Origin: JAJEFO01 sp965221845
GTDB lineage: Bacteria; Pseudomonadota; Alphaproteobacteria; Rhodobacterales; Rhodobacteraceae
Assembly (NCBI GenBank): GCA_965221845.1
Contig: OZ244919.1
Coordinates: forward strand, 1,984,001-2,048,000
Direction: 5' to 3'
Length of the DNA stretch: 64,000 bases
Below the pieces are notes generated by a model that did not search any database, was not told where the DNA came from, and was given only the letters and a program-made list of their open reading frames with translations. A program made the translations under genes and the position numbers. Positions 26,674 to 35,077 of this stretch are shown in pieces (within the stretch, counting starts at the first letter, position 1; every line of letters begins with the position of its first letter).

Positions 26674-27883
26674 TGGTTCATTTCATACAGATGCATGTTC
26701 TTCTTGCAGCCTCCGGTGGCCGCGTTTCCACGATGCGACAATGTCATCCGGGTCCCGGCTCCAGTGGAAGGGCCGGGCATTGTGGGCGTCATGGTGCGCG
26801 ACATGATCCTCGATGGCCGTGATGCACGCGTCGAGGGAGTTGAAGACGGCGTTCTTCAGCCGTTGCCGGGCGAGTTTCGAGAAGAACCCCTCCACCGCGT
26901 TCATCCAGGACGCCGAGGTTGGCGTGAAGTGGAAGGTCCAGTCGGGATGGTCCCTGAGCCAGTCGTTGACACGGGCGGATCCGTGGGCGGAGAGGTTGTC
27001 AAGGATGACGTGGACCTCGGCCGCGGGGTCCAGGCCTGCAGCCACATGATCGAGGAAGGCGCAGAAGTCCTCCGACCGATGCGTTTCGGTCATCTGTCCC
27101 GCCACCTTCCCGGTTGCGACATCCAGCGCCGCCAGCAGGGTGGCGGTGCCGTTCCGTTTGCAGTCATGGGTGCGGGTGGCGGGTTGTCCCGGTGCCGGGG
27201 GCAGTGGCGTCTGCGTCCGGCCCAGAGCCTGGATCTGTGTCTTTTCGTCCACCGAGAGGACAACGGCATGGTCGGGCGGGTTCAGGTACAGCCCGATGAC
27301 GTCATGGGCCTTGATGCCGAAGCGGGGATCGTTGGAGACCTTGAAGATCCTGACCCGGTGCGGCTTGAGACCATGGCGGGCGAGAATCCGGTGGACGGTG
27401 GAGATCGAGAGGTCCTGTGTGGCGGCCAGCTCCTTGAGGGTCCAGTGGCTCCGGTTGGCCGGCGGCGGCGACATCGCGCGGGCGATCAGGGCCTGCACCG
27501 TGTCTTCAGGGACCGGGGCCTTGCCCGGCGGACGGGTGGCGTCGGACAGCAGCCCGTCCACCCCCGCGGCGAGGAAGCGGTCCCGCCAGCGCCAGACGGT
27601 GGATTGGCAGGCGTTGGCGCGCCGCCGGGTTTCGGTGGGCCCGCAGCCCGCATCCAGACACAGGATGATCCGGGCCCGACGGGCATGTTTCTGCCGCGTC
27701 CGGGGATGGGCGGCAAGGGACGTCAAGCGCGTGCGCTCGGCGTCCGTGAGCGTGATGGGAGGACGTACAATGCGACTCATGGGGACTGCCTCGACATGTT
27801 GTTGTCATGGATCGCTCTCCGGCGACCCCCGCCACTTCGCATGTACGAGACAAAAAGGCAAGCTTATGTTTGAGAATGACCAC
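26673..27883 (-). mobile_element. IS630-family element, intact copy, in the ubiB stop codon
   Basis: The element is flanked by TA at 26671-26672 and 27884-27885. The ends begin GTGGTTCATTTCATACAG on the left and GTGGTCATTCTCAAACAT (complement) on the right. The left TA is the first two bases of the ubiB stop. Joining both flanks at one TA also restores TAG, so the original stop was TAG. Confidence 0.9.
26683..27780 (-). CDS. IS630-family transposase, apparently intact
   Basis: The 365-residue transposase has an N-terminal helix-turn-helix region (HARRARIILCLDAG, STVWRWRDRFLAAGVDGL), a linker and the DDE catalytic core: VVLSVDEKTQIQAL (first Asp), HVILDNLSAHGS (second Asp) and SWMNAVEGFFSKLA (Glu). 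No stop or frameshift is present, so this copy could be active and might mobilise related ends. It is distinct from the broken IS630 at 12130-13463. Confidence 0.93.
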   Translation of the reverse strand: MSRIVRPPITLTDAERTRLTSLAAHPRTRQKHARRARIILCLDAGCGPTETRRRANACQSTVWRWRDRFLAAGVDGLLSDATRPPGKAPVPEDTVQALIARAMSPPPANRSHWTLKELAATQDLSISTVHRILARHGLKPHRVRIFKVSNDPRFGIKAHDVIGLYLNPPDHAVVLSVDEKTQIQALGRTQTPLPPAPGQPATRTHDCKRNGTATLLAALDVATGKVAGQMTETHRSEDFCAFLDHVAAGLDPAAEVHVILDNLSAHGSARVNDWLRDHPDWTFHFTPTSASWMNAVEGFFSKLARQRLKNAVFNSLDACITAIEDHVAHHDAHNARPFHWSRDPDDIVASWKRGHRRLQEEHASV

Positions 27884-27987
27884 TAGCCCTCGCACAGGGG
27901 GCCTCGTCGCGTCAGGGACGCCTTCGAACACGCATTCGGCCAGGAAGCCCCGATCCGTTCGACCGCCCCGAAGAAAGGAGAGAGGAC

Positions 27988-29781
27988 ATGCCCGAAGAGC
28001 CGAAGCCAACGCTCAGAAGCCGGAAATGGTTCAGCAATCCGGAAAATCACGAGATGACCGCGCTGTATCTCGAACGATACCTCAACTACGGGCTTACGGC
28101 AGAAGAGCTCCAGTCCGGCAAGCCGATCATCGGAATCGCCCAAACGGGCAGCGACCTGTCGCCCTGCAACCGCCATCACCTCGAACTGGCCAAGCGCGTG
28201 CGCGACGGCGTGAACGCCGCTGGCGGGACTGCGATGGAGTTCCCTGTGCATCCGATCCAGGAGACCGGCAAGCGTCCGACGGCGTCGCTTGACCGCAACC
28301 TCGCCTACCTGTCGCTGACCGAGTCGCTCTACGGGTATCCCATCGACGCCGTCGTGCTGCTGATCGGCTGCGACAAGACCACGCCGGCGCTCCTGATGGC
28401 CGCCTCCACGGTCAACGTCCCAGCGATCGCCCTCTCCGTCGGGCCTATGCTGAACGGCTGGTTTCGGGGCCGGCGGACAGGCTCGGGAACGATCGTCTGG
28501 AAGGCGCGCGAGCTCCATGCCGCGGGAGAAATCGACGATGCCGGATTCATGGAGCTTGTGGCCTCGTCCGCGCCGTCCACCGGCTACTGCAACACGATGG
28601 GAACCGCCACGACCATGAACAGCCTGGCGGAAGCGCTCGGAATGCAGTTGCCGGGATCAGCGGCGATCCCGGCGCCCTATCGGGAACGCGGCCAGATGGC
28701 CTACGAAACCGGCCGCCGGATCGTCGAGATGGTGCGCGCCGACCGGAGGCCGTCCGACATCATGACGCGTGAGGCGTTCGAGAACGCCATCGTCGTCAAC
28801 TCGGCGATCGGCGGATCAACGAATGCGCCGATACATCTGGCGGCCATCGCCCGGCATCTCGGCGTTCCCCTCTGCAATGACGACTGGCAGACCATCGGAC
28901 ACAGGATACCTCTCATAGTGAACCTCCAGCCCGCCGGCGACTACCTGGGCGAGGACTATCACCGTGCCGGCGGGGTTCCGGCGGTCGTCGGCGAACTCAT
29001 GGAGGCCGGCCTGCTGCCGCATCCGGGCGCGCTGACGGCAAATGGCAAGGCCATCGGAGAAAACTGCGGCGGACGGAAAAGCGAGAGCCCAGATGTCATC
29101 ATGACGGTCGCGGCGCCGATGATGCAGGACGCCGGCTTCGTCAATCTGAAGGGCAACCTCTTTGACAGCGCGATCATGAAGACCAGCGTGATCTCCAGGG
29201 AGTTCCGGGACCGCTATCTTTCGAATCCGGACGATCCTGACGCGTTCGAATGCCGCGCGGTCGTCTTCGATTCGATCGAGGACTATCATGAGCGCATCGA
29301 CGACCCTTCCCTGGAGATCGACGAGGACTGCATCCTCGTCATGCGGGGCGCGGGACCGATCGGCTATCCGGGAGGGGCCGAGGTGGTGAACATGCGTCCG
29401 CCGGCCTACCTGCTCAAAAGAGGCGTGCATTCGCTGCCCTGTCTCGGCGACGGAAGGCAGTCCGGGACTTCCGGCTCGCCTTCCATCCTCAATGCGGCGC
29501 CAGAGGCGGCGGCGGGCGGGGGCCTGGCAATCGTCCGGACCGGGGACCGGATCCGGATCGATCTCAAGGCGTGCAGCGCCAACATGCTCGTCGACGACGC
29601 CGAGATCGAGAGGCGCGGCGCGGCCCTGCCCGAAAGGCCGTTCTCCCCGGAAAGCCAGTCGCCCTGGCAGGAGATCTTTCGCGAAAGGACGGCTCAGTTC
29701 CCGGAGGGCATGGTCCTCAAGGGCGCTCCGGGCTACCGCGACATCGCGCGCTCCAAGGGCGTGCCAAGAGACAACCACTAG
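27988..29781 (+). CDS. IlvD/Edd-family dehydratase, sugar-acid type
   Basis: This family dehydrates 2,3-dihydroxy acids with an iron-sulfur cluster and Mg. The three cluster cysteines are visible at Cys60 (TGSDLSPCNRHH), Cys128 (LIGCDKTTPA) and Cys201 (STGYCNTMGTA). The N-terminus RKWFSNPENHEMTALYLERY and the 597-residue length are typical of the pentonate/galactonate (arabonate, xylonate) dehydratases rather than of the branched-chain amino-acid enzyme IlvD; this is a family-level inference. AAAGGAGAG precedes the ATG. The TAG stop is completed by the end of an IS5-type element, and no sugar transporter or regulator is adjacent. Confidence 0.88.
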   Translation: MPEEPKPTLRSRKWFSNPENHEMTALYLERYLNYGLTAEELQSGKPIIGIAQTGSDLSPCNRHHLELAKRVRDGVNAAGGTAMEFPVHPIQETGKRPTASLDRNLAYLSLTESLYGYPIDAVVLLIGCDKTTPALLMAASTVNVPAIALSVGPMLNGWFRGRRTGSGTIVWKARELHAAGEIDDAGFMELVASSAPSTGYCNTMGTATTMNSLAEALGMQLPGSAAIPAPYRERGQMAYETGRRIVEMVRADRRPSDIMTREAFENAIVVNSAIGGSTNAPIHLAAIARHLGVPLCNDDWQTIGHRIPLIVNLQPAGDYLGEDYHRAGGVPAVVGELMEAGLLPHPGALTANGKAIGENCGGRKSESPDVIMTVAAPMMQDAGFVNLKGNLFDSAIMKTSVISREFRDRYLSNPDDPDAFECRAVVFDSIEDYHERIDDPSLEIDEDCILVMRGAGPIGYPGGAEVVNMRPPAYLLKRGVHSLPCLGDGRQSGTSGSPSILNAAPEAAAGGGLAIVRTGDRIRIDLKACSANMLVDDAEIERRGAALPERPFSPESQSPWQEIFRERTAQFPEGMVLKGAPGYRDIARSKGVPRDNH

Positions 29782-29960
29782 GCGCGTTGACAGTCATGTC
29801 GCGGCGACCACGCCGGCGACGAGGTGAATCCCCGCCGCGAAGATCTCGTCGGTTCTGGCGCATCGCGCCGCGATCGCCCGGACCCCCCCCCCCTGGTCTT
29901 GGCGAAGAGGAGGCTCTCAGCCAGAGGCCGCCAGCATTGCACGTCCCGGTCATGCGCCCC
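29781..29960 (-). mobile_element. IS5-family end fragment in the dehydratase stop codon
   Basis: GGCGCGTTGACAGTCATG starting at 29781 matches the ends of the IS5-family copies at 11250 and 13466, and the following sequence encodes a diverged part of the orfB tail on the minus strand. It is interrupted by a C11 run at 29883-29893. The other end of the element is missing. Confidence 0.75.
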
Positions 29961-30301
29961 GGGTTCCGTCCGGTTCCGTTTCGACCGGACCGCCGCGTCC
30001 CGCCAGGTCCCCTGGCCAGCGCCGCGCGCACGGTGCCGGCGGCAGTCCGGCCAGCCACCGGATCGCGGCCGCGGGGCTGCACACGCGGGCGTGGACCGCC
30101 AGGTCGATGGCCCCGCCGCCGCCGCCGGAGGTGGTCGAAGTGCCGGACGCCCGTCACGCTGAGGACCGAGCCGTCCCGGCGACAGCGGGAGCGGTCCGCC
30201 GGATCCCGGGCATGGCCAGGCAGCGGCGCAACCTCGTCCAGGGGCCGCAGACGAAGCCTGTCCGCAAGATCCCGGAGCTTCCGTCGACCCTCCCTCGCCA
30301 T
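29960..30301 (-). pseudogene. DUF3991/TOPRIM-type primase-like protein, N-terminal fragment
   Basis: From ATG 30301 the minus strand reads REGRRKLRDLADRLRL, LDEVAPLPGHARDPADRSRC, RRDGSVLSVTGVRHFDHLR and, after a +1 shift in a GGC-rich run near 30130, GGGGAIDLAVHARVCSPAAA. This is the start pattern of DUF3991/TOPRIM proteins, which are primase-like proteins found on plasmids and conjugative elements. The rest is lost to the IS5 fragment. The assignment rests on pattern memory and should be treated as moderate. Confidence 0.5.
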
Positions 30302-30508
30302 CACGCGCCCTCCCGCCGATCCCTGGCGGGAAAACGCTGCCGGGAAAGGAAGACGGGAAAAGACGGGTCCCTTTCGGACGCCGGTGGCGGGCCAGTCTTG
30401 GACGCCTGTTGACAGGTTCCTCAAGTCCAATGCCATTGGGCCGTGCGCCAGTCGCCCGTTGGCGACGGACCGGCCAGGGCCGCGAATCGTCCGGCATTCC
30501 GGGCAAGG

Positions 30509-31315
30509 TCACCGCGCCTTCCGCGCGTTCGGAAAGAACAGCTGCTGGCCGTCCTTCCTGTGCGACGCGATCGCTTCCTGACCCTCTTCGGATATCAGCC
30601 AGTCGACGAGCGCCTGCCCTTTCTCCGCCCGCACGTTTTCGCATCTCGCGGGATTTATGAGCATCACGCCGTACTGGTTGAAGAGCGCCAGATCCCCTTC
30701 GACATGGATCCTGTGGTCCTGCGCGTTGCCGAAGGTGATCCAGGTGGCCCGGTCGGTCATGACGTAGCCGCCCATGCCTATTCCCGCGTTCAGCGTGGCG
30801 CCCATGCCCGACCCGGTTTCGCGGTACCAGAGGCCGGAGGCCGGCTCCGGATCAATCCCGGCCATTGCCCAGAGCTCGAGCTCCTTGCGGTGGGTTCCGG
30901 AATCGTCGCCCCTTGACGTGAAGACGGCTTCGGCCTCCGCGATCCGCTTCAGCGCCGTCCCGGCGTCGCCAAGACCCGCGATTCCGGCAGGATCGTGCTG
31001 CGGACCGACGATGACGAAGTCGTTGTACATGACATCGAACCGTTCGACGCCTCCACCATCGGCGACGAATCTCTCCTCGGCAGGCTTTGCATGCACGAGC
31101 AGGACGTCTCCGTCGCAATTGGCCGCGTTGCGGATCGCCTGGCCCGTGCCTGCCGAAACGACGCTGACGCTGATGCCCGACACCTCCTCGAACGCGTGCA
31201 GCAGGCGGTCGTAGAGGCCCGAATTCACGGTGGAGGTTGTGGACTGCAGGATGATGTCCCCGGCGGCCGCCATGCCGCCGGAACCTGCCAGAAGGAGAAT
31301 CGTCAGCCAGCGCAA
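30509..31315 (-). CDS. tupA: Tungstate-type ABC transporter substrate-binding protein
   Basis: The periplasmic protein captures the oxyanion for the TupBC transporter. The signal peptide RWLTILLLAGSGGMAAAGD is followed by LQSTTSTVNSGLYDRLLHAF, VVSAGTGQAIRNAANCDGD, LLVHAKPAEERFVADG and SRGDDSGTHRKELELW, the classic TupA oxyanion-binding blocks. The frame is open further upstream, but a TTG at 31315, one base past the ATPase stop with GGAGG 8 bases away, fits a coupled start. It gives 268 residues. Tungstate specificity rather than molybdate is a family-based inference. Confidence 0.88.
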   Translation of the reverse strand: MRWLTILLLAGSGGMAAAGDIILQSTTSTVNSGLYDRLLHAFEEVSGISVSVVSAGTGQAIRNAANCDGDVLLVHAKPAEERFVADGGGVERFDVMYNDFVIVGPQHDPAGIAGLGDAGTALKRIAEAEAVFTSRGDDSGTHRKELELWAMAGIDPEPASGLWYRETGSGMGATLNAGIGMGGYVMTDRATWITFGNAQDHRIHVEGDLALFNQYGVMLINPARCENVRAEKGQALVDWLISEEGQEAIASHRKDGQQLFFPNARKAR

Positions 31316-31316
31316 C

Positions 31317-32054
31317 TCACGCCTCCACCAGCCCGTCGATATGACCGGACAGATAGGCGCGCGCGACATCGCTTTCCGGACCACTGAAAAAGGCGTCAGC
31401 CGTTGCTTCCTCGGCGACGCGGCCGTTGCTCAGGAACACGACATCGTCCGCCAGGCGGCGGGCTTGCTGGACGTCGTGGGTCACGAAGACGACGCGGACG
31501 CCGTCCCGTGCCGCCGCTGAGACAATTCCTTCGATGGCCTGGACGGATTCCGGATCAAGGCTGGCGGTCGGCTCGTCGAGAAACAGCGTGTCCGGCTCTG
31601 TCGCGAGCGCGCGCGCGATCGCCAGCCTCTGCTGCTCGCCGCCGGACAGGCGGCGGGCCGGACGATCGACCAGCGAAGCAAGGTCCACGCGGTCCAGCAA
31701 GTCGCGGCAGCGGCTTCGGTCCTTGCCGCGGGCCTTGAGGACGAAGTCGATGTTCGCGGCCACCGAACGCCGAAGCAGCACGGGCTTCTGAAACACCATG
31801 GCCTGCGCCCTGCAATGTGCCGGCGAGAGCGGATCCCCCCCGACCAGGATCTCTCCGGCGGAGGGGCGGATCAGCCCATGCATCAGGCGCAGGAGGAGGC
31901 TTTTGCCGGCGCCGTTCGGGCCCATCATGACCGTCGTCCCGGCCGGCCCCAGCGTGAGCGCCGGAACGTCGATCAGCCTGGTCTTCGCCAGGTCGTAAGC
32001 CAGGGACCTGATCTCGATTCGGCCTGCCTGCGTTCCGGCCGCACGTTCAGGCAT
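31317..32054 (-). CDS. tupC: Tungstate-type ABC transporter ATP-binding protein
   Basis: This is the 245-residue ATPase of the transporter, with Walker A MGPNGAGKSLLLRL, the signature RLSGGEQQRLAIARAL, Walker B DTLFLDEPTASLD and the H-loop VVFVTHDVQQARR. Its start overlaps the permease end by 8 bases and its stop precedes the binding-protein start by one base, so all three genes are translated as a unit. Confidence 0.92.
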   Translation of the reverse strand: MPERAAGTQAGRIEIRSLAYDLAKTRLIDVPALTLGPAGTTVMMGPNGAGKSLLLRLMHGLIRPSAGEILVGGDPLSPAHCRAQAMVFQKPVLLRRSVAANIDFVLKARGKDRSRCRDLLDRVDLASLVDRPARRLSGGEQQRLAIARALATEPDTLFLDEPTASLDPESVQAIEGIVSAAARDGVRVVFVTHDVQQARRLADDVVFLSNGRVAEEATADAFFSGPESDVARAYLSGHIDGLVEA

Positions 32055-32730
32055 CGGCCTGTCCGACGCCTGAACGCAGCCCGTGCACCGCCGCCGTCAC
32101 GGCCATGGCAAGCGCAAGCAGCACGATGCCCAGGGCCAGCGCGAGCGGCAGGTTGCCCCTTGATATCTCAAGCGTGATCGCGGTGGTCATGACTCGCGTC
32201 AGATGATCTATGTTGCCGCCGACGATCATGACAGCGCCAACCTCGGCAACGGCGCGCCCAAAGCCGGCGAGGGCGACGGTGAAAAGCGCAAAGCGGCCGT
32301 CCCAGAGCAGCGCCTGGATGACATGGCGCGCCGAAAGGGCAAGGGAGCGGAACTGCTCCGCATATTCGAGATGAAGGTCTTCGAGGACCTGGCGCGACAG
32401 CGCCACCACGATGGGCGCGATCAGGATCGTCTGGGCAATGATCATCGCAGTCGGCGTGTACAGCAGCCCGAGGAAGCCCATCGGCCCTGACCGCGAAAGA
32501 TGGAGATAGACAACCAGGCCGACCACGACTGGCGGCAACCCCATCAGCGCGTTCATGAGGACGAGGACCGGGCCACGGCCTGGAAACCGGGCCACCGCAA
32601 GGACCGCGCCAAGGGGCAGGCCCGCAAGGCACGCGATCAGGGTCGCGGAAAGGCTGACGTAGAGCGAGAGAGTCACGATCTCCAGAAGATCCGGGTCTGC
32701 CGAAAGCAGCAGCCCGAGGGCCAGTCCCAT
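32047..32730 (-). CDS. tupB: Tungstate-type ABC transporter permease
   Basis: The permease has about five or six hydrophobic spans (for example VSLSATLIACLAGLPLGAVL, ALMGLPPVVVGLVVYLHL, LALALGIVLLALAMAVTAAV) and the cytoplasmic EAA-type loop around ALLWDGRFALFTVALAGFGR. The final AVAEVGAVMIVGGNI segment is diagnostic for TupB. ATG 32730 is preferred over the TTG at 32751. It is the first gene of the tupBCA operon. Its upstream region is about 120 bp before an IS end. Confidence 0.88.
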   Translation of the reverse strand: MGLALGLLLSADPDLLEIVTLSLYVSLSATLIACLAGLPLGAVLAVARFPGRGPVLVLMNALMGLPPVVVGLVVYLHLSRSGPMGFLGLLYTPTAMIIAQTILIAPIVVALSRQVLEDLHLEYAEQFRSLALSARHVIQALLWDGRFALFTVALAGFGRAVAEVGAVMIVGGNIDHLTRVMTTAITLEISRGNLPLALALGIVLLALAMAVTAAVHGLRSGVGQADA

Positions 32731-33112
32731 GGCTTCGCCAATTTGCTGCAAAACTGCCCGATTCTCGCAAAATTCGGGGAGACACTACGGACGTTCGGAC
32801 TTTTGGCAAGAACTGTCTGGCTGCGCATCGAAAACGCGCCCCTTGCTCCGTTCGCAGTGATGCGGGTGCAGTTCAACTTTGTTGGTGATTGCGGTTCTCG
32901 TATGCCATGCTGCGCCATCAGCGTGCCCGCGAACGACCGGGGAGACCGGCGGGCGGCGCGCCGCACGAGGCGGATGCAGGAGATGTGAGCCATGACGCGG
33001 GACGAAGGGAATCGGGCGCACCGCCATCCGGACGCGGTTGCTTGTCTTGAGGGACTGACGGAGAGCGAGGCGGCCGTTCATCCGCCGCTGGTCCGCAGGC
33101 ACGGAGAGGGGC

Positions 33113-33781
33113 TCACCCGGCACTGGCCTGGAGGGCGGCGAGGTGCGCAGCCGCGACATCGGGCGGGACGGGCTGCAGACGGCGGGCCTCCGCCCGGACG
33201 GGTCGCCCGGAGCGCTGCCTGGGGCGGTCCCGGCGGAGTTCGGTCCGCTGCCGCCGCGGCTGGCGGCGGGCCCGGGCAGTCGGGCGCCCCCGACCTCGAC
33301 GCCGTGGAGCGGGCGCTCCGGGACGCCTCAGCAGCCGCTTCGCGTCCTCCTCCGCGACCGTCGGCACCCGCACCGGCGACATCGCGTCCCGGTCGCCGCC
33401 GTCCCGGGCCACGGGCGCCCGCACCGTCTTCCGCGCGTCGATCCTGTCCGTCTTCGCACGTCTCTTCCTGCGCACGACCTCCAGGCTCGCCGGGTCGCAG
33501 ACCACGACCTCCAGGTCCTCGCCCTCGAGCCGGCGCGCCAGCCGGAACCCCTCGTACCCTGCCTCGCAGACCGGCATCACGCGGACGTCGTCGCCGGAGA
33601 CGGCGGCGGCCCGCCCTGCGGGGCCAGGCCCCGCACCGCCGCCGCCAGGCCCTGGCGGCGGGGTCCCGGCACCAGCATCGACCGGGAAGGCGCCGGGAGG
33701 CAAGGGACGGCCTTTCCACAGGAAATCGCCTCCAGCCTGTCCACAGCCACCTCCCCTGGTCATTGCCGGTTCGCTGAACAT
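33113..33781 (-). pseudogene. IS110-family transposase remnant
   Basis: A recognisable core CEAGYEGFRLARRLEGEDL, VVCDPASLEVVRRKRRAKTD, RIDARKTVRAPVARDGG, then VPTVAEEDAKRLLRR matches the N-terminal DEDD/RuvC-like domain of IS110 transposases. The frame then degenerates, and the C-terminal serine domain is absent. The ~45-bp sequence just upstream is shared with 5813-5857. Confidence 0.65.
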
Positions 33782-33783
33782 GC
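33738..33783. repeat. Dispersed ~45-bp repeat, copy 2
   Basis: This copy matches 5813-5857 and directly precedes the IS110-type remnant, which makes it a candidate left end of that element family. Confidence 0.6.
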
Positions 33784-34257
33784 GAGGGCGGATGCCGGCG
33801 GTTCGGGCTGCGGACGGAGCGCTCCGGAACGCGCCGGGCGAGGAGGGGCACCAACGCCATGCTGGCGCTGAAGGCCCTGGTCATGAACCTCCGGCTGCCC
33901 GACTTCCTCGAATGGCGGGCGAATCAGGCCGTCGCCGCATGACCAACAAAGTTGAACTACACCCGCAGTGATGCCGCCACCTTGCACGATCCGCCGGCCG
34001 GCGGATCGTGGGCGGAAAGGCGACGGCGCTGAAAGGGGACCCGGACGGGCACCGCTCCCGTGCCGCGCGAACCCGCGAGCGCCGTCGCCCCACCCAAGGG
34101 CCTCGTTCCGAGTTCGGGCTTGACATCAGTTGCAGCGGCACGCCTCGGCAGGTACGTGGGATCCGAAGGAATCCCGGCGCAACGGCCCTTGACGCGCGCG
34201 AGAAAGGCCATTTGAGCGCGCCGCGCGGCGAAAAAGGCGCGGCCTCCCGATGGATGC

Positions 34258-34851
34258 ATGAGCCACGAGGATCCAGACGCCATGGCCGCAAAGACCGTCA
34301 GCCGATACCCCGTTCCCAACATCGACGACATGCCGGACGACGTGAGGGGCGCCGTCCTGGCCGTGCAGGCGAAGGTCGGGTTCGTTCCGAACGTCTTTCT
34401 CGTCCTGGCGCGCCGGCCGGACGAGTTCAGGGCATTCATGGCCTATCACCATGCCCTCATGGAGCGGAAGGGCGGCCTGACCCAGGCAGAGCGCGAAATG
34501 ATCGTCGTTGCCACGTCCAGCGACAACGGCTGCCAGTATTGCGTGATCGCCCATGGCGCCATTCTCCGGATCCGCGCAAGAAGCCCGACGATCGCGGACC
34601 AGGTCGCGGTCAACCATCGCGAGGCCGACATCACGCTCCGCCAGAAGAAGATGCTTGATTTCGCCCTCAAGGTTTCAAAGGAGTCCCGCGCAATCTGCGA
34701 TTCGGACTTCGAAGCGCTGCACGAGCATGGCTTCAGCGACGAGGACATCTGGGACATCGCCGGGATTTCCGCGTTCTTCGCGCTGAGCAACAGGATGGCG
34801 AACTTCACGTCCATGCGCCCGAACGACGAGTTCTACGCCTTGGGGCGCTAA
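34258..34851 (+). CDS. AhpD-like peroxidase-related protein
   Basis: This is a 197-residue carboxymuconolactone-decarboxylase/AhpD-fold protein of the uncharacterised peroxidase-related type. The redox motif is Cys92-Gln-Tyr-Cys95 followed by VIAHGA, with conserved MPDDVRGAVLAVQAKVGFVP before it and LDFALKVSK and DEDIWDIAGISAFFALSNRM after it. Such proteins reduce peroxides via the CxxC pair, but the partner is unknown here. ATG 34258 or the Met eight codons later could start. It is isolated between two IS elements. Confidence 0.88.
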   Translation: MSHEDPDAMAAKTVSRYPVPNIDDMPDDVRGAVLAVQAKVGFVPNVFLVLARRPDEFRAFMAYHHALMERKGGLTQAEREMIVVATSSDNGCQYCVIAHGAILRIRARSPTIADQVAVNHREADITLRQKKMLDFALKVSKESRAICDSDFEALHEHGFSDEDIWDIAGISAFFALSNRMANFTSMRPNDEFYALGR

Positions 34852-35077
34852 CGCAGGCCTGTCCATCGTCGCGCGAGTCAGGTCATGCTGATCCCCCGCC
34901 GCGTTCGGGCGGCGGCGCAGCGACGGGCGCGCCGTGCTCCTGAAGGCAGACATGCTCGTGTTCCGGCCCGGAAGGCGGAGACCGTCCTGGAGCCGACGCA
35001 CGATCCGCGCAGGACACTCGACGACCTGACGTCCCCGGGGGACGCGTTTCCGGAAGCCGCCTGGAAGGGCCCCGTGG

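Larger units (their letters stand above)
32864..33964. mobile_element. IS with 10-bp target duplication and chimeric content
   Basis: The ends are GGGTGCAGTTCAACTTTG (32864) and its near-complement finishing at 33964. Both are flanked by the identical 10-mer GCAGTGATGC (32854-32863 and 33965-33974), proving insertion as a unit. The right end encodes the last residues of an ISKra4-like transposase (plus strand, MAVRAA-like block to EWRANQAVAA), while the interior carries an IS110-type fragment on the minus strand. It therefore looks like one IS inserted into another. Confidence 0.8.
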
